In this document: piece after piece, positions 52,183 through 59,833 of the stretch
Layout of the letters: each line of letters opens with the position of its first letter
Position numbering within the stretch: the first letter of the stretch is position 1
Source: SHLQ01 sp033344795
GTDB lineage: Bacteria > Actinomycetota > Acidimicrobiia > Acidimicrobiales > SHLQ01
NCBI GenBank assembly: GCA_033344795.1
Contig: JAWPMS010000001.1
Location: forward strand, 2,976,001 to 3,040,000
Direction: 5' to 3'
Length of the DNA stretch: 64,000 nucleotides
Program-made: the position numbers and the translations under genes
The notes under the pieces: generated by a model
What the model was told of the DNA's origin: nothing
Databases searched by the model: none
What the model saw: only the letters and a program-made list of their open reading frames with translations

Positions 52183-54147
52183 ATGAGCGCTGTAACCATC
52201 ACTTTGCCAGACGGATCCACTCGAGATCTTTCACCTGGCTCCACTGCCGCCGACTTGGCTGCCGACATCGGCCCGGGGCTTGCAAAAGCTGCGCTGATCG
52301 CGGTTGTCGATGGAGTCGAAGTCGATCTCGACGTACCCCTCCAAGATGGTTCGAAGGTTGCTCTGGTCACCGGATCTGACCCTGCGGGGTTACACACCAT
52401 CCGGCACTCGACGGCACATTTGATGGCGCAGGCGATCCTTGATCTGCACCCTGGGGCGAGGTTTGCGATCGGTCCTCCGATCGAACACGGCTTCTACTAC
52501 GACTTCGATCTGCCTGACGGCAAGACCCTGAGCGACGATGATCTCGCCACGATCGAGCAGCGCATGAAAGAGCTCGTCAAGGCAGATCAACCGTTCGAAC
52601 GGCACGAGATCGGCGTTTCTGAAGCGCTCGAACTGTTCAAGGACGAGCCGTACAAACTCGAGATCATCCAAAACGTGACGTCGGGTACCGCCGCGGAGGA
52701 CGATGCTGGCGAGCTCAGCGGCGACGTCGTCAGCTATTACCGCAACTCCGACACTTTTCTCGACATGTGTACTGGTCCTCACGTGCCGAGCACGGGTCGT
52801 CTCGAGCACTTCAAGCTCCAGAAGGTTGCCGGGGCATATTGGCGAGGCGATGAGAGACGCCCCCAGCTACAGCGAATTTACGGTACGGCCTGGGCATCGA
52901 AGAAGGATCTGAAGGCACATCTCGTTCGTCTCGAAGAGGCAGAAAAGCGCGACCACCGCCGTCTCGCTCAAGAGATGGACTTGGTCAGCTGGCCGAGCGA
53001 GCTCGGTCCCGGGCTCGCGGTCTGGCATCCGAAGGGCGCCATCATCCGCAAGCTCATGGAGGACTACAGCCGCGAGCGTCACGAGGCCGACGATTACGAC
53101 TTCGCGTTCAGCCCCCATATCGCGAAGGCGGTCCTCTGGGAGACCAGTGGTCACCTCGATTTCTACGCCGACAGCATGTACCCGCCCATGGAGATGGACG
53201 GCGCTACGTATTACCCGAAGCCGATGAATTGCCCGTTCCACGTGATGATCTACAAGAGCAACCAGCGGTCATACCGCGAGTTGCCCAAGAAGATCTTCGA
53301 GCTCGGAACCGTGTACCGATATGAACTCTCGGGCGCTGTACATGGGCTCATGCGGAGTCGCGGATTCACTCAGGACGACAGTCACATCTTCGTGACTCGT
53401 GAACAGGTCGCGGACGAACTCGCCGACCTGCTCGACTTCGTGCTCGGTGTGCTTCGTGACTTTGGGTTCAAGGAGTTCCAGGCGAAGCTCTCGACAAAAC
53501 CCAAGGAGAAGGCTGTCGGCGACGAGGAGATCTGGGACTCGGCGACCGAGGGGCTTCGCGCCGCGCTCGATGCCCATGGCCTTGATTACGAAGTCGACGA
53601 GGGCGGAGGTGCCTTCTACGGTCCCAAGATCGACGTCGATGTGCGAGATGCCATTGGCCGTGCGTGGCAGTTGTCGACCATCCAACTCGACTTCAATCTG
53701 CCTGAGCGTTTCGACCTCGAGTACGTGGCCGCCGACGGCGAACGCAAACAACCGGTGATGATTCACCGGGCGCTCATGGGGTCGATCGAACGATTCTTCG
53801 GCGTCCTGATCGAACACTACGCGGGCAACTTCCCAGCGTGGCTGGCTCCGGTGCAGATCAAGGTGCTGCCGGTCGCCGAGGCTCACGAGGACTACGCACA
53901 CGAGATCATGGCCAGCTTCAAACGCGCGGGTTTCCGCGCGGAGATCGACCCGGCGACCGATCCGCTCGGCAAGCGAGTTCGGCGGGGCAAGGTCGAAAAG
54001 ACGCCATACGTGCTCGTCGTCGGCGACGACGACGTGGCGAACCGAACGGTCGGTGTCAACCAACGTGGTGTGCAAGACGTCGATCGAGACGTCGGCGTCG
54101 ATGTATTCATCGAACGGTTGGCCGCTGAGGTCGAGTCGAAGCAGTGA
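52183..54147 (+). CDS. thrS: Threonyl-tRNA synthetase
   Basis: A 654-residue class II synthetase: TGS domain (1-62), editing domain (HSTAHLMAQA and the CTGPH motif near residue 190), catalytic core with YPKPMNCPFHVMIY (zinc Cys) and the motif 2/3 regions RYELSGAVHGLMRSRGFTQD and HRALMGSIERF, then the anticodon-binding domain to the end. It heads a locus continuing with HIT, redoxin, pgsA, patA and pimA. The HIT gene starts within the thrS stop (GTGA). Confidence 0.98.
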   Translation: MSAVTITLPDGSTRDLSPGSTAADLAADIGPGLAKAALIAVVDGVEVDLDVPLQDGSKVALVTGSDPAGLHTIRHSTAHLMAQAILDLHPGARFAIGPPIEHGFYYDFDLPDGKTLSDDDLATIEQRMKELVKADQPFERHEIGVSEALELFKDEPYKLEIIQNVTSGTAAEDDAGELSGDVVSYYRNSDTFLDMCTGPHVPSTGRLEHFKLQKVAGAYWRGDERRPQLQRIYGTAWASKKDLKAHLVRLEEAEKRDHRRLAQEMDLVSWPSELGPGLAVWHPKGAIIRKLMEDYSRERHEADDYDFAFSPHIAKAVLWETSGHLDFYADSMYPPMEMDGATYYPKPMNCPFHVMIYKSNQRSYRELPKKIFELGTVYRYELSGAVHGLMRSRGFTQDDSHIFVTREQVADELADLLDFVLGVLRDFGFKEFQAKLSTKPKEKAVGDEEIWDSATEGLRAALDAHGLDYEVDEGGGAFYGPKIDVDVRDAIGRAWQLSTIQLDFNLPERFDLEYVAADGERKQPVMIHRALMGSIERFFGVLIEHYAGNFPAWLAPVQIKVLPVAEAHEDYAHEIMASFKRAGFRAEIDPATDPLGKRVRRGKVEKTPYVLVVGDDDVANRTVGVNQRGVQDVDRDVGVDVFIERLAAEVESKQ

Positions 54148-54713
54148 GCGACGCTGGCCCGGGAAGTCTGAACACTTCGCACGACGTGGGAGACACTGCG
54201 GCGATGCCTCGGCTGTGGGCCGGCTGGCGTATCCCGTACATCCTTGCCGACGAAGACGAGCGGTCGAAGGGGCACGTCGAGGGTCTGACCCTGTTCGAGG
54301 GAATCGAACAGTCGGGTCTGGACGACTCGGTCACGTATGTCTTGTGGCGCGGGGAGCACTGCTTTGCCCTGCTCAATGCCTATCCATACACCTCTGGCCA
54401 TCTGATGGTGCTGCCGAAGAAGGGCGTGGAAAACCTCGAAGATCTTGACGATCTGACCTACGCGGAGTTGTTCGAAGGTGTTCGCATGGGCATCATCGCC
54501 GTCAAGAAGGAGTACCAACCCGACGGCGTCAACATGGGGATGAATCTGGGTCGGGCGTCTGGAGCTGGCGTGCCCGATCACCTTCACGTGCATGTTCTGC
54601 CGCGCTGGGCGGGTGACACGAACTTCTTGACGAGCATCGCCGAGGCGAGGGTGCTGCCCGAGAGCCTCGCGGACACGTGGAAGCGGCTCAAAGCCGCCTG
54701 GCCAGCGGGTTAG
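54144..54713 (+). CDS. HIT-family hydrolase/phosphorylase
   Basis: A 189-residue histidine-triad protein with the catalytic HLHVHVLPRW and the upstream NAYPYTSGHLMVLPKK motif. Its place between thrS and pgsA matches M. tuberculosis Rv2613c, a diadenosine tetraphosphate phosphorylase, so an Ap4A-type substrate is likely. The GTG start overlaps the thrS stop by 4 nt. The redoxin gene begins 4 nt after its stop. Confidence 0.92.
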   Translation: MSDAGPGSLNTSHDVGDTAAMPRLWAGWRIPYILADEDERSKGHVEGLTLFEGIEQSGLDDSVTYVLWRGEHCFALLNAYPYTSGHLMVLPKKGVENLEDLDDLTYAELFEGVRMGIIAVKKEYQPDGVNMGMNLGRASGAGVPDHLHVHVLPRWAGDTNFLTSIAEARVLPESLADTWKRLKAAWPAG

Positions 54714-54716
54714 CGC

Positions 54717-55088
54717 ATGCAGTACGTCATTCTCATCGCCGCCATCGCGTTCATCATCTACAGGTATCGGGGTCGCCGCGACACGACGGCTGCGCCGGCG
54801 TCGATCGCACGAGACGGATCCGAGATCGACGCGGTCGAGTTCTATTGGCGACCGGGTTGACCCTTCTGCATCAAACTCCGTGCGGGTTTGCAGGCAACCG
54901 GTGTGCCGCTCAACAAACACAACATCTGGGTATCGCCAGATGATGCCGCGCTCGTCCGCTCCATGGCCGACGGGAATGAGACCGTACCGACCTTGGTGAT
55001 CGGCTCGGTAGCGCTCGTCAATCCGACGGTGCGACACGTACGTGAGACGCTGAAAGTCCACGCGCCGCACCTTCTTACTCGGCAGTAG
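54717..55088 (+). CDS. Membrane-anchored glutaredoxin/mycoredoxin-like selenoprotein (in-frame TGA = Sec)
   Basis: Read straight through the TGA at 54858-54860, the frame from ATG 54717 gives 123 residues. It has an N-terminal transmembrane helix (QYVILIAAIAFIIY), a polar linker, and a thioredoxin-fold glutaredoxin domain. The active site is EFYWRPG-U-PFCIKLRAGL, with Sec48 at the first position of CxxC. GNETVPTLVIG supplies the cis-Pro loop, and NPTVRHVRETL is the last helix. A SECIS-like hairpin follows the TGA. Without Sec decoding only an incomplete downstream frame at 54888 remains. It lies between HIT and a membrane protein, 4 nt after HIT. mshC in the window suggests mycothiol as partner. 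A C-to-U change is inferred; a sequencing error at one base is the alternative. Confidence 0.85.
54866..54893 (+). promoter_or_regulatory. SECIS-like hairpin for selenocysteine insertion
   Basis: Starting 5 nt after the TGA: CUG/CAG, a 3-nt bulge, CAAAC/GUUUG (54872-54876 / 54886-54890), a single bulged U (54877), CC/GG and an apical loop GUGC. The loop G and U are 20 and 21 nt after the TGA, the spacing of the SelB-contacted GU in E. coli fdhF as I recall it, and a bulged U is also a feature of that element. Confidence 0.65.
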
Positions 55089-55097
55089 CCTTGCACC

Positions 55098-55664
55098 GTG
55101 AGTAAGGACGCCGAGGCCATCGATGAAGGTGCCGAAGAGACTATCGATGAAGAGTACGTCGATGAGCTTCCCGAGGATCTCAATGCGGCCGACTTCGTCG
55201 GGCCGTATTTGTTCCCGAACAACAGCAAGCGACGGATACCCGGGATTCTGTACCTCCTGATCGGCGCGGGAATTCTGGCGCTCTGGTTCTTCGGCGATCC
55301 AGAATCTTCTCCGCTGATCAATGGTGGTTTGGCGCTCTCTGCGGTCTTGCTCATCGTGGTCGGGCTCTACCACCTGCAGGCAGGCTGGAACCTCGATGTG
55401 GATGAGCAGGACGCGTTGGTCGAGGCGACCAAGTCCGTCGGGTTTCCCGTTGGTCATGCGTCGGCGCAAATGGCTTGGAGAGGGCTCCGCAGCCGACCGA
55501 CCTGGAGAATTCTCCTGTATTCGAACGAGTCGCCGCCAAAGAGCCGAGGGTTCGTCATGGTCGACGGTGTCGACGGCGAAATCGTCCACTCATTAGTGGA
55601 GGACAATCCTGAGGACTGGGCGGCGCTGGAGCCGGCCACCGACACGGAGTCGGCTGAAGAGTGA
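55098..55664 (+). CDS. Two-helix membrane protein of unknown function
   Basis: A 188-residue protein with a very acidic N-terminus (about 35 residues), two transmembrane helices (IPGILYLLIGAGILALWFF and GGLALSAVLLIVVGLYHL, about 48-90) and a cytosolic C-terminal domain with a basic WRGLRSRPTWRILLYS stretch and an acidic end. GTG start, 9 nt after the redoxin gene. It probably shares the thrS-pgsA transcript. No family recognised. Confidence 0.75.
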   Translation: MSKDAEAIDEGAEETIDEEYVDELPEDLNAADFVGPYLFPNNSKRRIPGILYLLIGAGILALWFFGDPESSPLINGGLALSAVLLIVVGLYHLQAGWNLDVDEQDALVEATKSVGFPVGHASAQMAWRGLRSRPTWRILLYSNESPPKSRGFVMVDGVDGEIVHSLVEDNPEDWAALEPATDTESAEE

Positions 55665-55690
55665 GTCAGCGGTAGGTCGGCACGCCCGGA

Positions 55691-56188
55691 TTAGCCAGCG
55701 AGCGTGTCGATGAGTCGGTCCACCTTGGCAAGCCGTTCCGCAGCGACCCGACTTGCCCCTTGAGCAAGCGCAAGGACGGTGTACGTCTGCGTGCCGGAGT
55801 CAGCCGATCTGTTCCAGTCGCTCGGTGAGAGCTGTTCGAGTTGTTCGAGCAGACGTTCCATCAGCGAGATCAACGAATCGAGACCCTCGTGGGCCGAATC
55901 GGGCCATGGACCGCTGCCCGCGTTTGCCACCGCGGCGCCGACCTCTGGTCCCAGCGGCTCAGGAACGCTGTAGCTCGTCGTACGAATGGCGTCCGCCAGT
56001 GTCGTGATCATCGAGATCGTCGCCCCGAGGTGTTCAGCGGGCGATGTCCCATCCGGCCCAGCGATGGTGAACACCTCGTCGACACTCTTGGGCGCGGGAA
56101 CGTGAAACGCTTCCTTCCAACGTCGAGGCATCGAGGCCACCGTCGCCGTGAGACTTGGTGGTTGCAGGCTTTCGTACCGATCTCCCAT
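55691..56188 (-). CDS. DinB/mycothiol-transferase-like helical protein
   Basis: A 165-residue, mostly helical protein. Its end (LEQLSPSDWNRSADSGTQTYTVLALAQGASRVAAERLAKVDRLI) looks like the later helices of the DinB/YfiT four-helix bundle, which includes mycothiol-dependent enzymes. The family's metal-binding histidines are not clear, apart from EHLGAT near residue 52. It interrupts the thrS-pimA direction and is divergent from pgsA. Confidence 0.55.
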   Translation of the reverse strand: MGDRYESLQPPSLTATVASMPRRWKEAFHVPAPKSVDEVFTIAGPDGTSPAEHLGATISMITTLADAIRTTSYSVPEPLGPEVGAAVANAGSGPWPDSAHEGLDSLISLMERLLEQLEQLSPSDWNRSADSGTQTYTVLALAQGASRVAAERLAKVDRLIDTLAG

Positions 56189-56284
56189 GCGTCGATGTTA
56201 GACGTGCCGGCGATCAGTCGTTGTCGCTTTCGAGGTGAACCGACCAGGGCGGCTACCCTTGACTTCGAACAGAGGAGCAACCAC

Positions 56285-56992
56285 ATGTTCGATGGAAACA
56301 TGCGAGAGCAGGTCGATCGCGGAGTGCAGCCTGTTGGCGTCGCGCTGGTATCGATGGGCATCACCGCAGACATGATGACACTCGCAGGAATCGCGATGTC
56401 TGCGGCTGCGGCCATCGTGATCGGTAGCGGCAACCTGATTCTCGGTCTTGTGCTGATGGTCCTGACCGGTCTCCCAGATCTTCTTGACGGAGCGATCGCG
56501 AAGGCGGCGGGAACGTCTTCGACACGCGGTGCGTACTTCGACTCGGTCTCCGACCGACTCACCGACATCATGCTCTTCTGTGGCGTTGCGTGGTACCTGT
56601 CCGATACGCGCGAGGGGCAGATCCACATGCTTCCAGTTGCCGTGATGGGCCTGGCGATCATGATCTCGTATCAGAGGGCCAAAGCGGAATCGCTGGGCTT
56701 TGACGCCAAGGGTGGGCTCATGGAGCGCGCGGAACGTTTCATCGCTCTCGGCGTCGGTCTGTTTCTCGGCTCGTTCAACGTGAACTTCCTGCTCGCAGTG
56801 TTGTGGGTCATGTTTGCGCTGACGGCAATCACGGCGGTGCAACGATTCCTCAAGGTCTGGAAGCAGGCGAGTGTTGGTCGGCCGACTCCGGCTCCCGCTG
56901 GTCCTGTCGCTCGTCGTCGGGCTCGCGAAGCTCGTCGGAGCACGGCTTCGGCGTCGACGGCTCGGTGGCGTCGCAATCAGGATAGACACTGA
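56285..56992 (+). CDS. pgsA: CDP-alcohol phosphatidyltransferase (phosphatidylinositol phosphate synthase)
   Basis: A 235-residue, six-helix membrane enzyme. The CDP-alcohol motif is GLPDLLDGAIAKAAG...RGAYFDSVSDRLTD, that is DxxDGxxAK-x8-G-x3-D-x3-D, with Lys where most have Arg. Its place before patA and pimA matches M. tuberculosis pgsA1, which condenses CDP-diacylglycerol with inositol phosphate, the first PIM step. ATG 56285 has GAGGAG upstream. The C-terminal 35 residues are basic and low-complexity. Confidence 0.9.
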   Translation: MFDGNMREQVDRGVQPVGVALVSMGITADMMTLAGIAMSAAAAIVIGSGNLILGLVLMVLTGLPDLLDGAIAKAAGTSSTRGAYFDSVSDRLTDIMLFCGVAWYLSDTREGQIHMLPVAVMGLAIMISYQRAKAESLGFDAKGGLMERAERFIALGVGLFLGSFNVNFLLAVLWVMFALTAITAVQRFLKVWKQASVGRPTPAPAGPVARRRAREARRSTASASTARWRRNQDRH

Positions 56993-57035
56993 CTCTCCAG
57001 GCTGATCACGTGCCATTCGGCGAGGGTGCTCACCG

Positions 57036-57965
57036 ATGAAACTGCGCCCTGACGCCACCGGATTGCACAAGGCGGCTGCGTTTGGCGCACGGCATGTGCC
57101 GGCACGCCTTGGCAGGGGAGCCACCGATGTCGGCGGACGCCTCGCTTCGCTCTTCGCCGGCGACAGGCGTGTGATCATCGAGCGAAACATTCGGCGGGCG
57201 AGTCCGGGACATGTCGACGATGCCACGCTCGAAAAGGCCGTAGCCGAGAGCTTTGCTGCGTACGGGCGCTACTACCTCGACAGTTTCCGGCTACCCGACC
57301 TCGATGCGGCCACGGTGGACGACGGCTTCGACTACACCGGGTTCGAACACATTCTCTCGTCGGTGGAGCGAGGGGTGGGGCCGCTCCTGGTTCTGCCGCA
57401 CCTCGGGGGCTGGGAATGGGCTGCCTTCTGGCTTGCTCGCACGCACGGCATCAAGGTCACCGCGATCGTGGAACCGCTGGAACCGCCCGAGCTCTTCGAA
57501 TGGTTCCTGTCGTTTCGCGAGTCTCTCGGCATGAGCGTTGTGCCGGTCGGCCCTGAAGCGGGACCAGCAATTCTCGACGCGGTGCAAGCCGGCCACGCGG
57601 TCTGCCTCCTCTCGGATCGGGTGGTGGCCGGAGCGTCATCGGTAGCCGTCGACTTCTTTGGCGAACGAACGCTTCTCCCCGCTGGTCCGGCAACCATTGC
57701 GCTGCGTACGGGGGCACCCCTTGTTCCGGTTGCCGTCTACTTCAAGGGAGATCGGCACTTCGCTGATTGCCGAGCTCCGGTTCCCGCCGAGCGGCAAGGC
57801 AAGTTCCGCGACGACGTCCAACGGGTCACGCAAGCGTTGGCCGACGAACTCGAGTCGTTGATCCGAGCTGCCCCCGAGCAGTGGCACGTCCTCCAACCGA
57901 GCTGGCCGAGCGACTATCAGGCCCTCGGTCGTCCGCTTCCAGACCGTCTCGCGAAGCTCCGATGA
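57036..57965 (+). CDS. Phosphatidylinositol mannoside acyltransferase (PatA/LpxL-like)
   Basis: A 309-residue acyltransferase of the LpxL family, with the HLGGWEWA block (HxxxxE) near residue 122 and the SDRVV and LPAGPATIALRTGAPLVPVAVYF segments. Its position between pgsA and pimA matches M. tuberculosis Rv2611c (PatA), which palmitoylates the mannose of PIM1 and PIM2. ATG 57036. Confidence 0.88.
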   Translation: MKLRPDATGLHKAAAFGARHVPARLGRGATDVGGRLASLFAGDRRVIIERNIRRASPGHVDDATLEKAVAESFAAYGRYYLDSFRLPDLDAATVDDGFDYTGFEHILSSVERGVGPLLVLPHLGGWEWAAFWLARTHGIKVTAIVEPLEPPELFEWFLSFRESLGMSVVPVGPEAGPAILDAVQAGHAVCLLSDRVVAGASSVAVDFFGERTLLPAGPATIALRTGAPLVPVAVYFKGDRHFADCRAPVPAERQGKFRDDVQRVTQALADELESLIRAAPEQWHVLQPSWPSDYQALGRPLPDRLAKLR

Positions 57966-57996
57966 TCATGCGACCGACCAGAAACGCCGATCTGTC

Positions 57997-59085
57997 GTGA
58001 GAATCGGCATGGTTTGCCCGTACAGCCTCAGCGTCCCTGGCGGGGTGCAAGGCCAAGTCTTGGGGTTGGCCCGAGCCCTACGCGGTCGGGGTGAGTCAGT
58101 GCGGGTGCTCGCTCCGTGCGACGGGCCTCCGCCCGAACCGTTCGTTACCCCGCTTGGGAACTGCGTGCCGCTGGGAGCCAACGGCTCGGTCGCTCCAATC
58201 GCGCCGGATCCAGCGGCGCAGCTGCGCACGATCCGGGCGCTGCGCGACGAGGATTTTGATGTCGTGCATTTGCACGAGCCATTCGCCCCGGGCCCAACGA
58301 TGACCGCGATGCTGGTGAAGTCCGCTCCGCTCGTCGCGACGTTTCACAGCGCCGGATCGAGCTTCGCATACGACATCTTCAAGCCGCTAACGAGGCGAGC
58401 TGCCCCGCGACTCGACATCTGCTTTGCGGTCTCGGACGACGCGGAAACCCTCGCCAAGGCGTCGCTCGGAGGCGTCTACGAGCGAGCGTTCAATGCAGTC
58501 GAGGTCAGTCGGTTTCGATCGCGCCGACCCCACAAGACCCAGGGGCCAACGATTCTCTTCGTCGCACGTCATGAAGAGCGAAAGGGGCTCGCGGTACTTC
58601 TCGAGGCGTTCTCCTCGATGGATGTGGATGCCGACTTGTGGATCGCCGGGGTCGGCCCCGAGTCGGCGAGTCTTCAGGCTCGATTCGCCGGCGACCCGAG
58701 GATCAGCTGGCTCGGTGAACTCGATGAGGACGAAAAGATCGAACGCATGCTCGGCGCCGATGTCTTTTGTGCCCCGTCGCTCCATGGTGAATCGTTTGGA
58801 ATCGTGTTGTTGGAAGCGATGGCGGCAGAGACCGCTGTGGTCGCATCAGATCTTCCCGGCTACGCAAAAGTGACGCGTCACGGCCGTGATGCGGTGCTCG
58901 TGCCGCCAGCGGAGCCGTCACTTCTCGCAGAGGCACTCTCCCGAGTGCTTCGAGATCGCTCACGACGAGATGAGTTGGTCGCGAGTGGAACAGATCGCGT
59001 GGCCGAGTTTTCCATGCGGCGCCTCGCCGATCTCTACCTCGACGCATATCGACGGGCAATCGATGGGTGGGTGCAACCTCACTGA
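57997..59085 (+). CDS. pimA: Phosphatidylinositol alpha-mannosyltransferase
   Basis: A GT4 glycosyltransferase, 362 residues. The N-terminal GxGG loop region is PYSLSVPGGVQGQVLGLARAL, with HSAGSSFAY and the C-terminal nucleotide-sugar site APSLHGESFGIVLLEAMAA (Glu-x7-Glu). It transfers mannose from GDP-mannose to the 2-position of phosphatidylinositol at the membrane. GTG start at 57997, 31 nt after patA. Its N-terminus is close to mycobacterial PimA. Confidence 0.93.
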   Translation: MRIGMVCPYSLSVPGGVQGQVLGLARALRGRGESVRVLAPCDGPPPEPFVTPLGNCVPLGANGSVAPIAPDPAAQLRTIRALRDEDFDVVHLHEPFAPGPTMTAMLVKSAPLVATFHSAGSSFAYDIFKPLTRRAAPRLDICFAVSDDAETLAKASLGGVYERAFNAVEVSRFRSRRPHKTQGPTILFVARHEERKGLAVLLEAFSSMDVDADLWIAGVGPESASLQARFAGDPRISWLGELDEDEKIERMLGADVFCAPSLHGESFGIVLLEAMAAETAVVASDLPGYAKVTRHGRDAVLVPPAEPSLLAEALSRVLRDRSRRDELVASGTDRVAEFSMRRLADLYLDAYRRAIDGWVQPH

Positions 59086-59131
59086 CGCGCTGCAGCCCTA
59101 TCATGAGGACGCCCCAACGCTCGAGGTGAGT

Positions 59132-59833
59132 ATGCCCACGCGTATCTTCGCGATCTTTGCTGTACCCGCTGTCGCGGTCCTTGTTCTTTTCATCGTCCTC
59201 GGTGCCATCATCTGGTGGCCCATCGCAATCCTTTCCATCCCCGCTGCCCTGGGCATTGTCGCGTGGTTCTGGTGGCGATCGGATGACGCCGTTCTTCGAT
59301 CGTTGGGAGCTCGTCCTCTCGGGCAGATGGAGGGTCAGCGGGTGCTCAACTGCGCCGAGAATCTCTGCCTCTCGTCGGGAATCGCGCAACCGGACATTCG
59401 GGTCATCGACACGCCAGCCTGCAACCTGGCAACGATCTCGGCGCGCCGTCACACCCTCGTCGTGACGACCGGTCTGCTGGATGAACTCGATGTCATGCAG
59501 ATGGAAGGGGTCATCGCCCATGGTTTGGCCAAGATCTCCGACGGTGCGGTGATGTACGAGAGCCTCGCCGCGTCCGCGTCTCCGTTCATCACGGGGCCGC
59601 AGCGGCAGATGGCGCGTCGATGGGGATCCGGCGACGCGGGCGTGCTTGCGTTCGACCTCTCCGGCGTAGGCCTCACGCGGTATCCGCCTGGACTTCGGTC
59701 GGCGCTCGAGAAGATCGACACGAAGCCAACCGACGTCGAAGGCGCTGAGTCGCTCGGCTCCGCATGGTTGGTACCCCCAATCTCGCAACGAGTTCCGCTT
59801 GAACAACGAATTGAAGTCCTTTGGGAGCTGTAG
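59132..59833 (+). CDS. M48-like membrane protein with lost metalloprotease site (pseudoenzyme)
   Basis: A 233-residue protein with two transmembrane helices at the N-terminus (FAIFAVPAVAVLVLFIVLGAI and WPIAILSIPAALGIVAWFWW). The domain that follows resembles HtpX/M48: HTLVVTTGLLDELDVMQMEGVIAHGLAKISDGAVM aligns with the VTTGLL...ELEGVLAHELAH region. The zinc motif HExxH reads HGLAK, so both the catalytic Glu and second His are gone. Chosen start ATG 59132 with GAGGTGAG upstream; an in-frame ATG at 59063 overlaps pimA. Its stop overlaps the next GTG by one base. Confidence 0.7.
   Translation: MPTRIFAIFAVPAVAVLVLFIVLGAIIWWPIAILSIPAALGIVAWFWWRSDDAVLRSLGARPLGQMEGQRVLNCAENLCLSSGIAQPDIRVIDTPACNLATISARRHTLVVTTGLLDELDVMQMEGVIAHGLAKISDGAVMYESLAASASPFITGPQRQMARRWGSGDAGVLAFDLSGVGLTRYPPGLRSALEKIDTKPTDVEGAESLGSAWLVPPISQRVPLEQRIEVLWEL

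Noticed and set aside
51266..52186. A 306-codon plus-strand frame of Ala/Val/Asp repeats
   Set aside because: It is the reverse complement of the RTX repeats. The repetition comes from the real gene on the minus strand, which has a signal peptide.
54888..55088. A 66-codon frame beginning MQATGVPLNKH as a separate small gene
   Set aside because: It starts in the middle of a glutaredoxin helix with no ribosome-binding site. It is the downstream part of the TGA-containing redoxin gene.
53892..55589. A 565-codon open frame on the minus strand
   Set aside because: It is antisense to thrS, HIT, the redoxin and the next membrane protein, has no recognisable motifs and is rich in Arg/His, as expected for a shadow frame in high-GC DNA.
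58703..59806. A 367-codon minus-strand frame
   Set aside because: Antisense to pimA and the M48-like gene, with Arg/His-rich shadow composition.
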